From positions 1 through 28,545 of the IMG/VR virus record IMGVR_UViG_3300042520_001974: a stretch of 28,545 nt of DNA. The stretch is one strand, 5' to 3'. Position 1 is the stretch's first letter. Each line of letters starts with the position of its first letter. The position numbers and the translations under genes are program-made. The notes under the pieces are model-generated. The model worked only from the letters and a program-made list of their open reading frames with translations. It had not been told where the DNA came from and searched no databases. Shown piece after piece: positions 1-7,548 of the stretch. The stretch is from a virus.

Positions 1-127
1 TATTAATAAAACTTATAAATGTAATAAATGTAAAGAAATTAAATCAAGACAAGAATTTTTTCATCTTGCAAAAAATGGTGAAGGTATATCACATAAATGT
101 AAAACCTGTGAAATGAAATATTTAAAT
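1..127. repeat. Terminal direct repeat, copy 1 (assembly overlap of a circular genome)
   Basis: These 127 bases are identical to 28419-28545. The open reading frame that runs off the right end continues in frame from here to a stop at 146-148. The simplest explanation is a circular or circularly permuted genome whose contig ends overlap by one assembly k-mer; 127 is a common maximum k-mer. A real packaged terminal repeat of this size is possible but less likely, because the repeat begins and ends inside a gene. Confidence 0.9.
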
Positions 128-148
128 CATTCAAAAAAGAAAGGGTAG
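2..148 (+). CDS. C-terminal part of zinc-ribbon protein (joined to 28237-28545 on the circle)
   Basis: This is the 3' portion of the gene that starts at 28237. The frame enters at base 2 and ends at TAG 146-148, so the whole protein is 109 residues. This part carries both cysteine pairs, CNKC (about residues 68-71) and CKTC (about 94-97), and a lysine-rich end (HSKKKG). Two CxxC pairs about 22 residues apart look like the treble-clef or zinc-ribbon module often found at the front of phage HNH endonucleases, but no HNH residues follow. The stop codon lies within the stem of a terminator hairpin. Zinc binding is inferred from cysteine spacing; the cellular role is unknown. Confidence 0.8.
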   Translation: MNKTYKCNKCKEIKSRQEFFHLAKNGEGISHKCKTCEMKYLNHSKKKG

Positions 149-165
149 TTAAGCTATCCTTTTTT
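140..165. terminator. Bidirectional rho-independent terminator between convergent genes
   Basis: AAAGGGTAG (140-148) pairs with CTATCCTTT (154-162) over nine base pairs, one of them G-T, around a 5-nt loop. A run of T follows on the plus strand (160-165), and a T-rich tract follows on the minus strand. It lies between the stop of the plus-strand zinc-ribbon gene and the stop of the minus-strand endolysin at 169, so it probably ends both transcripts. Confidence 0.8.
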
Positions 166-168
166 ATT

Positions 169-591
169 TTATATTGATGCAAGTTGGAAGTGCATCCCAT
201 CAAACCTTGAAGTCCAATTACCACCCCAATCAAAATTAGCATCTGTAAAACATTTTACAAAACCTGCACTTAACTTAGGTTGTTTACCCAATCCATTTTC
301 AAATGCATTAACATCAATGGCAATACCCCAACTATGCAAACTCATTGAATTTAATCCTCTTTTCTTGCGGATATTAAAGCAACCATCATAAGTCTTCAAC
401 TCATTAACAAAGCCTCTCTCAATAAGATTTTCAAATGCATTTTTAAGGGGTAATACAAGGTCTCTGTTGCAATATATCTTCTTAGGTATAATTCCTATCT
501 CAAGTTCAGTTGGAACATCCCACAAGACCATACAAGGGTTACTTGCTGATGGTTCTCCATACTTCCTTAAACATTGCTGACTTGTTACCAT
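169..591 (-). CDS. Endolysin: peptidase M15 (VanY-type zinc peptidase)
   Basis: Predicted to cut peptide stems of host peptidoglycan at lysis. Counting from an upstream in-frame ATG at 609, the zinc-site signature SLHSWGIAIDVN gives His92 and Asp99, and DGMHF near the C terminus gives the third ligand, His140. The order S-x-H-x-x-G-x-A-x-D then D-x-M-H-F is that of M15 D,D- or L,D-peptidases, and about 140 residues is a normal single-domain length. I prefer the ATG at 591, which follows directly on the stop of the 43-residue gene and gives the N terminus MVTSQQCLRKYG; the ATG at 609 would add six residues. It is the last gene of the minus-strand run, after holin. No signal peptide is seen, which fits release through the holin. 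Confidence 0.92.
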   Translation of the reverse strand: MVTSQQCLRKYGEPSASNPCMVLWDVPTELEIGIIPKKIYCNRDLVLPLKNAFENLIERGFVNELKTYDGCFNIRKKRGLNSMSLHSWGIAIDVNAFENGLGKQPKLSAGFVKCFTDANFDWGGNWTSRFDGMHFQLASI

Positions 592-592
592 T

Positions 593-724
593 TTATCCTT
601 GACCTGCATAAGGTTTTTTATACTTCTTTGAACCTTTATTTAAACTATCTGATTTAGCATGTCTACCCAATGATGATTTTGATTTGGGTTTAAATTTATT
701 TTCAACTACTTTACCTTTTGCCAT
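593..724 (-). CDS. 43-residue very basic small protein
   Basis: This short frame begins MAKGKVVENKFKPKSKS, contains GRHAKSD, and ends GSKKYKKPYAGQG. It fills the gap between holin and endolysin, with its start 3 bases past the holin stop and its stop just before the endolysin start. About a third of its residues are Lys or Arg, and it has no membrane segment. I recall similar tiny basic proteins of the form GRHAK...KGSKxYKKPYxGQG from other Bacteroidetes phages, but I know no assigned function. Nucleic-acid or envelope binding is possible from charge alone. Gene order and the tight fit make it likely to be a real gene. Confidence 0.75.
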   Translation of the reverse strand: MAKGKVVENKFKPKSKSSLGRHAKSDSLNKGSKKYKKPYAGQG

Positions 725-726
725 AA

Positions 727-1125
727 TTATACTTTTGTACTATTTTTTCCTCTTGATAAGAAATCAGTTAATTGAGAGAATAAACTAAAACCAAGAATAA
801 GATTAATATTTTCATCAATTGATTTAAATTCAGTTAATAATATAAAACCACCAACTATTTTATGTAAATCCATTGGTACTTCAAAAATAAATATGTTTGA
901 ATAATAAACAATAAGTATAACTGAAATATATATTAATATCTTTGGTATTGTTTGATACATCTTTCTTGATGTAATTGGAATACCTTTTTTCCAAGCATTA
1001 TAAACAGCTAAACTAAAATCAATAAATACTGCTGCGACAATAATTAAAACAATTGCTTTCAAAGGTGCAATAACACCTATAACACTTGCAACTATTGAAT
1101 TGAGTAAAGTGATAAATTTATTCAT
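727..1125 (-). CDS. Holin (phage holin family 4-like)
   Basis: A 132-residue membrane protein with three likely membrane segments at about residues 9-41, 62-82 and 89-100. A basic loop containing KKGIPITSRKM (about 46-56) separates the first two. The hydrophobic stretch with FIDF followed by an ITSRK loop is typical of the toxin-secretion/phage-lysis holin family. It lies just upstream of the small basic gene and the M15 endolysin in the same direction, the expected lysis order. It should form holes in the inner membrane that let the endolysin reach the cell wall. The start at 1125 lies 2 bases past the stop of the adaptor gene, suggesting translational coupling. Confidence 0.85.
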   Translation of the reverse strand: MNKFITLLNSIVASVIGVIAPLKAIVLIIVAAVFIDFSLAVYNAWKKGIPITSRKMYQTIPKILIYISVILIVYYSNIFIFEVPMDLHKIVGGFILLTEFKSIDENINLILGFSLFSQLTDFLSRGKNSTKV

Positions 1126-1126
1126 T

Positions 1127-1648
1127 TTAAAAGTATATTCCTCCTAAATTTTTTCTATTATTTGAATTACAAGTATCTTCTTGGATATCATTAACATAAT
1201 AAGTTGACTTATTATCATTCAAAAACCCAATTAATAAAGTTTTTACATTATTACCTTTACTATAGATATCATTTCTAAAGTATTGTAATTCATCAAGTGA
1301 TATCGGTTCATAATCTCCACCTCCTGTTCTTCTAATTAATCCTGAATTTGCGATTTTAATTGAAAAATAAGGGAATGCTTCATAAATTGTCTGATAAGCC
1401 AAATAAGGCTTACAGTAAGCCAATAAATTTGAATATGAATTACCTGTAAACCCTGACTCAGTATAGCCGCTATTGGCATTAAAATCATTAATAAGACCAT
1501 TGTACAAGTCAACACCTAATGTAGGTCTCAAATAAAAGTCTTGAGTCTGTAAAATAAATGCATCAAGATTAATATCAGCTACCAATTGTTGAACAACAGT
1601 AGTATCTTTAATATATTGCTGTGTAATTAATTTAGTTGAAATATTCAT
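1127..1648 (-). CDS. Probable head-tail adaptor (connector) protein
   Basis: This 173-residue protein has an N-terminal half with AFILQTQDFYLRPTLGVDLYNGL (about residues 30-52) and a helical centre containing LAYCKPYLAYQTIYEA. Bacteroidetes-phage adaptors of the DUF6712 type share the pattern of a query to LG followed by a short Tyr-Asn motif and an alanine-rich helix. It lies directly after the portal gene with a one-base gap, the usual place for the first connector ring protein. No catalytic motif is seen. The connector role rests on position and general resemblance rather than a diagnostic motif. Confidence 0.6.
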   Translation of the reverse strand: MNISTKLITQQYIKDTTVVQQLVADINLDAFILQTQDFYLRPTLGVDLYNGLINDFNANSGYTESGFTGNSYSNLLAYCKPYLAYQTIYEAFPYFSIKIANSGLIRRTGGGDYEPISLDELQYFRNDIYSKGNNVKTLLIGFLNDNKSTYYVNDIQEDTCNSNNRKNLGGIYF

Positions 1649-1649
1649 T

Positions 1650-2780
1650 TTATTGATTAACTATTGTTTGTTCTTGATTATTGGTATTATTAACTTGAGT
1701 TAAGTCATAATTTGTTGGTACTAATTCAATATTACCAATATTCCAATCAGAATTATTAAAGATTGTATTTAATGCATTAACAACTGTATTTCTTAAAGGT
1801 GAAATAACTGTTCTATCAAATAAATCATAAGAAATGCGAATTTCTTCACCACTTGAAAATGCACCTTGAGATGGTAAACCGCCAATTGAAGGATTTGTAA
1901 CTTGATGAGCAGTTAGGATACTTTGTTTAATTTGTTCCATTTGAGCAAGGTAAACATTATCTTGCATTACAGGTGTAACAAACTCTATATCAGGTGTTGT
2001 TTCAGGATTTTCTCCTGCTAAAAGTAACACACCACCTGCATTATCAGCAGATTTATACTTTGCTTCAAGTTGAGATTTAAATAGTCTATAATCTTCATCA
2101 GGCATTTGTGCTTTTAATTTAATAATCATAGTTGGACTATAATTATTTTGAAGATTTCTTAAATGAAATAGTTGAACTTCATGTTCAGATAAGATACTTT
2201 CCATTGCAGCAATATAAGATGGGTTAGGATATCTATCACCACCTTTAAGTTCTTTCATATAAACAAATGCACTTACATCTTGAACTGCATTAATATCATA
2301 TAAATCATAAACTTTTTTTCTATTTTCTTTTAATGCTGTATTTTTCCAATCTCTTGAAAAGATAATTTCTCTTACATCACCATCATCATCAATATCACTT
2401 GAAAATCTAACACCTGAATAATCTAAGTTATCAACATGAATAAATCTTGTATCAAGACTTCTAACAACTTTCATTGAAAAACCACCAAATAAAACTAAAT
2501 CAAATGCAATATTTTCAGCAATTGTATTTAAGTCTTTATTTCCAAATTTTAAATATTCTTTATAATTTTCTTCATTCTCAACTTTTATACCTTCACCCAT
2601 AATTCCATTCACTTTGGTTTTAACCAATGATTGGTGAGTTGGTGAATTATAATATGCTTGAAGTAACTTATATGGATAGAAATTATCAACCCCATAAAAA
2701 TATATACCATTAAATTTTGGAGATACATTTCTTGGTATTGTTAATTCATTTGCTATGCTACTAAAAAATTCTTTTGCCAT
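1650..2780 (-). CDS. Portal protein
   Basis: A 376-residue protein that should form the ring at the capsid vertex through which DNA is pumped. The N-terminal part has YGVDNFYPYKLLQAYYNSPT (29-48), followed by HQSLVKTKVNGIMGEGI, the conserved start of many portals. Residues 283-301 (IKQSILTAHQVTNPSIGG) match the late helix and loop where portals carry a similar conserved patch, followed by GEEIRISYDLF. The length is near the short end for SPP1/HK97-type portals. ATG 2780 is preceded 5 nt upstream by the octamer ACTTTATA. Its place near the end of the transcript, far from terminase and just before the adaptor, is unusual. Confidence 0.88.
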   Translation of the reverse strand: MAKEFFSSIANELTIPRNVSPKFNGIYFYGVDNFYPYKLLQAYYNSPTHQSLVKTKVNGIMGEGIKVENEENYKEYLKFGNKDLNTIAENIAFDLVLFGGFSMKVVRSLDTRFIHVDNLDYSGVRFSSDIDDDGDVREIIFSRDWKNTALKENRKKVYDLYDINAVQDVSAFVYMKELKGGDRYPNPSYIAAMESILSEHEVQLFHLRNLQNNYSPTMIIKLKAQMPDEDYRLFKSQLEAKYKSADNAGGVLLLAGENPETTPDIEFVTPVMQDNVYLAQMEQIKQSILTAHQVTNPSIGGLPSQGAFSSGEEIRISYDLFDRTVISPLRNTVVNALNTIFNNSDWNIGNIELVPTNYDLTQVNNTNNQEQTIVNQ

Positions 2781-2785
2781 ACTTG

Positions 2786-2793
2786 TATAAAGT
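2786..2793 (-). promoter_or_regulatory. ACTTTATA start-associated octamer before portal
   Basis: On the minus strand ACTTTATA lies 5 nt before ATG 2780. It is one of eight such sites in this window, all 5 or 8 nt before a start codon. It could aid initiation of translation or be a phage promoter element. Confidence 0.55.
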
Positions 2794-2807
2794 GTAAATT
2801 AAAATGA

Positions 2808-3206
2808 TTACATCCAAGTTACAATTCTTGCACTTGAATAATTATTGAATCTTTCATAGATGTCTGCTCTTTGAATTGATTGTGTTGACATTGAATCAAT
2901 TGATATTTGATTTGCAGCAATTACTTCAATAAAGAAATCAGCTTCACCCATTGCACCTTCAAATGATGAATCAACATATTCACCTGTTGCAGGGTCAACC
3001 AATGTATCATTGATTGCTTTTAGGGTAAAAATATAATCAGGAATTAAATCATATTCAACTCCATTTTTAAAATGTTTAACTAAAACATTTAAATCTACAT
3101 ATTTTTGGTCTGATGGTCTATGCTCATCAGTTTGAATACCTGCTCTACAGGCTTTTCTTGTAATTGTATTATCAAGAGGATGATTTGAGATGTTTATTAA
3201 ATTCAT
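2808..3206 (-). CDS. Unknown virion-module protein (132 residues)
   Basis: I do not recognise this family. The protein is soluble and without a signal peptide or membrane segment. A middle section with DYIFTLKAINDTLVDPATG and a mixed strand-forming pattern follows an N terminus containing HPLDNTITRKACRAG. It sits between the lectin-like fibre gene (2-base gap upstream) and the portal gene in the same direction, so a virion or assembly role is likely. Candidates are a head decoration, connector or fibre accessory protein, but nothing in the sequence chooses among them. Confidence 0.7.
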   Translation of the reverse strand: MNLINISNHPLDNTITRKACRAGIQTDEHRPSDQKYVDLNVLVKHFKNGVEYDLIPDYIFTLKAINDTLVDPATGEYVDSSFEGAMGEADFFIEVIAANQISIDSMSTQSIQRADIYERFNNYSSARIVTWM

Positions 3207-3208
3207 AA

Positions 3209-4075
3209 TTATATATTGTATTTTATTTTGAAGTATTCATTTAAATTATTTACTTGGTCTTGAGTTAAACATACTCCATCAGATAATATCATTTCAAGAA
3301 ATTCTGAACCATCTGCTGAAGTAGTACCACCACCTGAAGCAATACTATAATTAAAATACATTGGTACTGTATTTGATGTTAAAACTATTGGATGTGTAGT
3401 GCCTGTTGTTGTTGCTCTTCCAACTAATTGTTCATTATGATAAAAAGTAAGTGTACTTGCTGAATCAACAGTAAATGTTGCTATATTATATCCTGTTTTT
3501 CTGAATGCAAGTGGTGTAAATATAACTTGAGAAAATGGTCCACTACCAAAACCAGCACCTGCTTTAAGATTTATAGTACATGCATTACTAGAACTATTAA
3601 CAAAAAATTGTATTCCTTGTTGAAATCCTGTATTACTAGAACTAATTGCAACAACCTGTGATGCTGTTGTAGATGCTCTATAAACAACACTATAAGTCAT
3701 TGCACTTGCACTATCACTTATTGTTAATGCACTTACTGTTCTATAAACACCTAATGGACCTCCACTTTTTACTATTAAATTTTTATTTGAATTAATATAA
3801 TTTTGTCTCCAAGAAGTTGTACCTGATAAAACTGATGAGACACTATATAAATCATAATTTCTACCATTACCTGTACCTTTATTTCTAATACTTCTAATAA
3901 CTTGATTGTTAGTTATTGTAGTGGTAAAACCTGTATCAGAAAATAATCTAGATTGGTCATTAAAATCATACCAAATAGTTAATTTATTTCCAAATATTTG
4001 TTGTGGATTTAAAGTACTTGTAGGTATTGTAGAACCTTGTGATGATATAAAATAATCTCCTAGTGCTTTAAACAT
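3209..4075 (-). CDS. Concanavalin A-like lectin fold protein, probable receptor-binding or fibre-tip protein
   Basis: A 288-residue protein. Residues near 32-45 read KLTIWYDFNDQSRL and are followed by VIRSIRNKGTGNGRNYDLYS. This is the usual opening of LamG/concanavalin A-like domains in phage and cell-surface proteins, with a W-x-D/F-x-D strand and then a D/N-K-x-G-x-G-R-N motif. Alternating strand patterns fill the middle, with TISDSASAMTYSVVYRAS and LTFYHNEQLVG. The end LNEYFKIKYNI resembles the terminal helix of these domains. It follows directly on the long fibre gene, so it probably binds a surface glycan of the host as part of the tail tip or fibre. The carbohydrate specificity cannot be read. 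Confidence 0.7.
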   Translation of the reverse strand: MFKALGDYFISSQGSTIPTSTLNPQQIFGNKLTIWYDFNDQSRLFSDTGFTTTITNNQVIRSIRNKGTGNGRNYDLYSVSSVLSGTTSWRQNYINSNKNLIVKSGGPLGVYRTVSALTISDSASAMTYSVVYRASTTASQVVAISSSNTGFQQGIQFFVNSSSNACTINLKAGAGFGSGPFSQVIFTPLAFRKTGYNIATFTVDSASTLTFYHNEQLVGRATTTGTTHPIVLTSNTVPMYFNYSIASGGGTTSADGSEFLEMILSDGVCLTQDQVNNLNEYFKIKYNI

Positions 4076-4076
4076 A

Positions 4077-6392
4077 TTAATTCAAATATTCTAATGTTGC
4101 TTCATTTATTGTTATTACATTATTTCCACTTGCTGTTCCAAATTGGAATGTAAAATCAAATGCTCTATCACTTGTTGTATCAAGTGTAACAGAACCTAAA
4201 TTATTTAAACCAACAAAACTATTTCCATCAGGATTTGCTCTTAATAATTTATGGTCAGTATTTAAACTACCACCACCAATAACAGTTCCTGATACACCTT
4301 GAGTTCTTATTGTAAATGAAGATTCAATAAAAAAGTTATTTGGTGAAGAAATACTATCATGTAAAGAAAATCCTGATATAGATGCAATAACAGTATTACC
4401 TAATTTCATTCTAGCAGTTAAATTACCTGCACTTGAATGTGTAGCTATAGTACCATTAGCAGTAAATCTAAACTTTTTACCTGTAACTAATTGTGGTGCA
4501 GTTACATGAGATGAACTGTTTAGTACATTTGTACCATTAAAAACAGTTGTACCTGTATTTAATATTGATGTTTCAGATGTTGTATCTGTAATAGTAACTG
4601 ATGTTAACATATTAAATACCCCAAAGTTACTTATACCTACTATTGCACTTAATGTACCACCTGAATCAACTTGAAGAATTCTATTATTTGTTGCACCTGA
4701 TAAAGTTTGATTATTATCTTTAAAAATAAAATCAGTTGTAGAAAGATTTTTTCTAAATTTTAATGAATCACCTGATGTTAAATACCAAATTGAACCATCA
4801 ACTGCACCTGTATAATCAGTTGTTGATTTAGTAAATCTTAGTGGTGCTATTGCAGCAGTTTGAGTTGATATTAATAACCTAGCAGTAGTTGCAGCAGCAA
4901 CATTAATACCTAATGTATCATTTGTATTATCAGTAAATAAGAAGTCAGAATTGACCATATTACCTGATGCATCAGTCATGAATACTCTATTTGCTGTAGT
5001 TGGTCCTCTAAAAGTAATTAAACCATTTGATGCAGCATTAACAACCATACCTGCTGTACCTGATATTGAATTTAATTGTAGGTTATTATTTGTAATTGCA
5101 GATATCAATGAAACACCACTACCAACAGTTGATGCAGTTGTTATACCTGTTGATGAACCACCTGTTGAACTAAATACAAGAGTACCATTAGTTTCTGTGA
5201 TTGTAACATTTGTTCCACCTGATAATGATTTTTGAACAATATTATTATTTGTAATTGATGAAATTAATAATCTATTTCCTGTACCTGCTGATTCAACTCT
5301 TGTTGCTCCACTTCCAATAATTGTAATACTTGTTGGAGAATAAGTTACACCAACACTACCTGAACCTGAAAATGCAATTGTATCAAAACCTGTTCCTGCA
5401 TTATTTATTTTAATAACTTCATTTGATTTAGTTACAATATTACCTACAGTTACAAAATAACCATTTGTATTACCTGTAGGTTTAATAATATCTAATATTG
5501 AAGAACCTGTAATATCATATATTAAAGGTCTAATTTGTAAAGAACTTAGCTGACCACCTGATTGATTATTATCAAATACTAATGAAGTATTAGATAATTC
5601 AGCTTTACCTATTACATCAGTCCCTACTAATCTAACTACAGGAGCAAGACCATCACTTTCCATATATATAATAGGGCCACCACCAATCAAAGATATTTGT
5701 GCGCCATCAACAGGACCATCATTGATAGTATATAAACCTGTTATAGTATCACCTGTATTTTTAACAAAACTACCTGTTATGTCAACATATTCCCAACCAT
5801 TACCACTTGAATTTACAATAACACTTTTACCTTCTTGTCCTGATGGGTCTGAAGCAATAACCATATAACCATCAGGTAATGTATCAATAATATTAATGAC
5901 AGCATTTGAATTAACTAATGGAGTATATTGAAGACTTGTTTTAACTGCATTATAATCATCTCTAAAATCAATATTACTTATATTTATTTTAACTGAATTA
6001 ACATCAGTACCATCTTTAATTCTTAAAGTATTTGAATTAGTAATTTCTATATCACCTGTAATTTCTGAACCTAATGATGTTCCTGTTAATGGAACAAAAT
6101 TACCTGTTGTAAATCCTGTTAAATCATTCAATAATGCAACAGTACCATTTTTATTTGGTAAATTAACTATCCTATTTGCAGTTAAAGTAGATGATGATAA
6201 AGTATTAAAGTATGAACCTTCACCTAAAGCAAATGTAATTCCACTTAAACCACCTGTTAAAGTTCCACCACTTAAAGGTAAGAAATTACCACCACCTTGA
6301 TTACCTTCAATTGCTGCTAGATTTTGATTTACTCTTGTAAATGCTTGACCAACATTTTGACCACCTGTTATTGCTGTAAATATATATGCCAT
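4077..6392 (-). CDS. Long tail fibre protein
   Basis: A 771-residue Gly/Ser/Thr/Asn-rich protein. The N terminus has QNVGQAFTRVNQNLAAIEGN, a short coiled segment, then FLPLSGGTLTGGL (about 37-49), a repeat typical of caudovirus fibres; the FVPLTG variant recurs later. Long beta-rich stretches such as SGSVGVTYSPTSITIIGSG and GTNVTITETNGTLVFSSTGG repeat a strand-turn pattern typical of trimeric fibre shafts. The final 150 residues are less repetitive and may form a head domain. No peptidase or chaperone motif is obvious. ATG 6392 has ACTTTATA 8 nt upstream. Host attachment is the likely role. Confidence 0.82.
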   Translation of the reverse strand: MAYIFTAITGGQNVGQAFTRVNQNLAAIEGNQGGGNFLPLSGGTLTGGLSGITFALGEGSYFNTLSSSTLTANRIVNLPNKNGTVALLNDLTGFTTGNFVPLTGTSLGSEITGDIEITNSNTLRIKDGTDVNSVKINISNIDFRDDYNAVKTSLQYTPLVNSNAVINIIDTLPDGYMVIASDPSGQEGKSVIVNSSGNGWEYVDITGSFVKNTGDTITGLYTINDGPVDGAQISLIGGGPIIYMESDGLAPVVRLVGTDVIGKAELSNTSLVFDNNQSGGQLSSLQIRPLIYDITGSSILDIIKPTGNTNGYFVTVGNIVTKSNEVIKINNAGTGFDTIAFSGSGSVGVTYSPTSITIIGSGATRVESAGTGNRLLISSITNNNIVQKSLSGGTNVTITETNGTLVFSSTGGSSTGITTASTVGSGVSLISAITNNNLQLNSISGTAGMVVNAASNGLITFRGPTTANRVFMTDASGNMVNSDFLFTDNTNDTLGINVAAATTARLLISTQTAAIAPLRFTKSTTDYTGAVDGSIWYLTSGDSLKFRKNLSTTDFIFKDNNQTLSGATNNRILQVDSGGTLSAIVGISNFGVFNMLTSVTITDTTSETSILNTGTTVFNGTNVLNSSSHVTAPQLVTGKKFRFTANGTIATHSSAGNLTARMKLGNTVIASISGFSLHDSISSPNNFFIESSFTIRTQGVSGTVIGGGSLNTDHKLLRANPDGNSFVGLNNLGSVTLDTTSDRAFDFTFQFGTASGNNVITINEATLEYLN

Positions 6393-6400
6393 ATTATTTA

Positions 6401-6408
6401 TATAAAGT
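6401..6408 (-). promoter_or_regulatory. ACTTTATA octamer before the long fibre gene
   Basis: ACTTTATA on the minus strand lies 8 nt before ATG 6392. The gap of 22 bases to the upstream gene means the site is intergenic. Confidence 0.55.
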
Positions 6409-6413
6409 TATTT

Positions 6414-6992
6414 TTAAATCCATCCATCATAATCCTCAACAAGACATTGAATAGTTAATGCATTTGATTGAGTTGAACTTAATGCTAAATCATCATAGAA
6501 TAAAGCACAATCATCAGATGGTGCAATTGGTAAATTATTTGTGATATATTGATAATATAAATAATCAACTTGAAATAAACTTTTAATTGCTGTTGATATT
6601 TCTTTTATTGTAAAACCATTTGGATTATATTGTTCAACAAATTGAGAATTAATTAAATCTTGAATAAAAAATACTTCATTATTTTTAGTTAAAATTAAAA
6701 AACTATAATAAGTTTCAGTAAGGTTTTTTAATTCAATTTTATTTGTAGAATCAATGTATGGTACATCCAAATCCATTACTACTTGTTCTATACCATTATT
6801 AATTGCTTGAGTGACTTTACAATCAGCAAAGGTTATTTTATTCCATTCAACATTTAATATATCTATAATTATATTATCATTGGTAATAAATACAGGATTT
6901 CTTGCGGAAGTAACATAAAGTTCTTTAATTCCACTTAAAATATAAATACAAGATTTAATTAAATTAAAATTACAATTATTAGTTAAATTCAT
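6414..6992 (-). CDS. Tail tube-like paralog B (192 residues), function uncertain
   Basis: The N terminus (NCNFNLIKSCIYILSGIKELYV) carries the same pattern as the two genes upstream: C-x-Y-I-L-x-G-I-x-E-x-Y-V, here from Cys15. The rest has diverged strongly. A segment YYSFLILTKNNEVFFIQDL fits the strand-turn-strand centre of the tube protein, while the C-terminal 45 residues (SDDCALFYDDLALSSTQ) are unique to this copy. The start overlaps the stop of paralog A as ATGA (6989-6992), so the two are coupled. A role as a minor tube, tail terminator-side or baseplate-hub ring is inferred from paralogy to the tube protein and position before the fibre. Confidence 0.7.
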   Translation of the reverse strand: MNLTNNCNFNLIKSCIYILSGIKELYVTSARNPVFITNDNIIIDILNVEWNKITFADCKVTQAINNGIEQVVMDLDVPYIDSTNKIELKNLTETYYSFLILTKNNEVFFIQDLINSQFVEQYNPNGFTIKEISTAIKSLFQVDYLYYQYITNNLPIAPSDDCALFYDDLALSSTQSNALTIQCLVEDYDGWI

Positions 6993-7474
6993 AGATTATT
7001 AAAAGTAAAATAATTATTATCTATTTGTTTAATATTTACACTTGATGTCTTGTTTAGTTCAAATGTTAAAAAATTATTTGTTTCTGATATTTCTGAATTA
7101 ATGTTTTGAATTATATATCCATTATCATAAGGTAAAACACCATCAGCAAAACAATTACCATTATAGTCAATAAATAATATTACAAATCTTTTACCATTTG
7201 ATTGAAATAATTCCAATTCATTTTCAAGTTCACTTATTTGCATTTTAATTGCTGTTGAATATAATTTTTCAACTCTATTATAATCTGTTTGAACCGAAAC
7301 CGAATCAAAATAAATTCTTTGCCAATTGATATTTGAAAATATATCAATAATAATTTCATTATCTGAATCATAATTAACTTCAATTAAAGAACTATAATCA
7401 GCAATATAAAATTTTTCAATATCATTTAAGATATATAAACAATTTTGAATATCTTGATTTATAAAGCAACCCAT
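6989..7474 (-). CDS. Tail tube-like paralog A (161 residues)
   Basis: It begins MGCFINQDIQNCLYILNDIE, matching the start of the upstream tube protein residue for residue in the pattern C-x-Y-x-L-x-D-I-x-K-x-Y-I (Cys12 to Ile24). Its middle and end follow the same plan: KRFVILFIDYNGNCF aligns with the tube's SKVTVIVETKGGASV, and FLTFELNKTSS with FTVTLTGVGKK. It is separated from the tube gene by a rho-independent terminator at 7492-7523, so it is probably made in much smaller amounts. The start has ACTTTATA 5 nt upstream. Likely a minor tail protein derived by duplication of the tube gene. Confidence 0.75.
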   Translation of the reverse strand: MGCFINQDIQNCLYILNDIEKFYIADYSSLIEVNYDSDNEIIIDIFSNINWQRIYFDSVSVQTDYNRVEKLYSTAIKMQISELENELELFQSNGKRFVILFIDYNGNCFADGVLPYDNGYIIQNINSEISETNNFLTFELNKTSSVNIKQIDNNYFTFNNL

Positions 7475-7479
7475 ATCAA

Positions 7480-7487
7480 TATAAAGT
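7480..7487 (-). promoter_or_regulatory. ACTTTATA octamer before tube paralog A
   Basis: ACTTTATA on the minus strand lies 5 nt before ATG 7474 and only a few bases after the terminator T-run at 7492-7500. If the site were a promoter it could restart transcription after termination. Confidence 0.55.
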
Positions 7488-7491
7488 ATTT

Positions 7492-7523
7492 AAAAAAAAA
7501 GGGATGTACTTTTGATACATCCC
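7492..7523 (-). terminator. Rho-independent terminator after the tail tube gene
   Basis: On the minus strand GGGATGTA pairs with TACATCCC (7501-7508 with 7516-7523) around a 7-nt loop and is followed by nine T residues (7492-7500). It lies in the 74-base gap after the tube gene, and is a classic intrinsic terminator inside the structural operon. Partial read-through would lower expression of the downstream fibre and portal genes relative to capsid and tube. Confidence 0.85.
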
Positions 7524-7548
7524 AATTTCATTAATAAGAATCCAATTT

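Noticed and set aside
1-127. Terminal repeat as a true packaged end such as a cos or direct terminal repeat
   Set aside because: The repeat starts and stops inside a coding frame and its length equals a common assembly k-mer; an assembly overlap explains it better.
39-242. Minus-strand frame of 67 residues at the left end
   Set aside because: It runs through the bidirectional terminator and overlaps the end of the endolysin in another frame.
4951-5235. Plus-strand frame of 94 residues inside the fibre gene
   Set aside because: It lies opposite a well-supported gene, and its Val/Pro/Thr-rich sequence only mirrors the repetitive strand pattern on the other strand.
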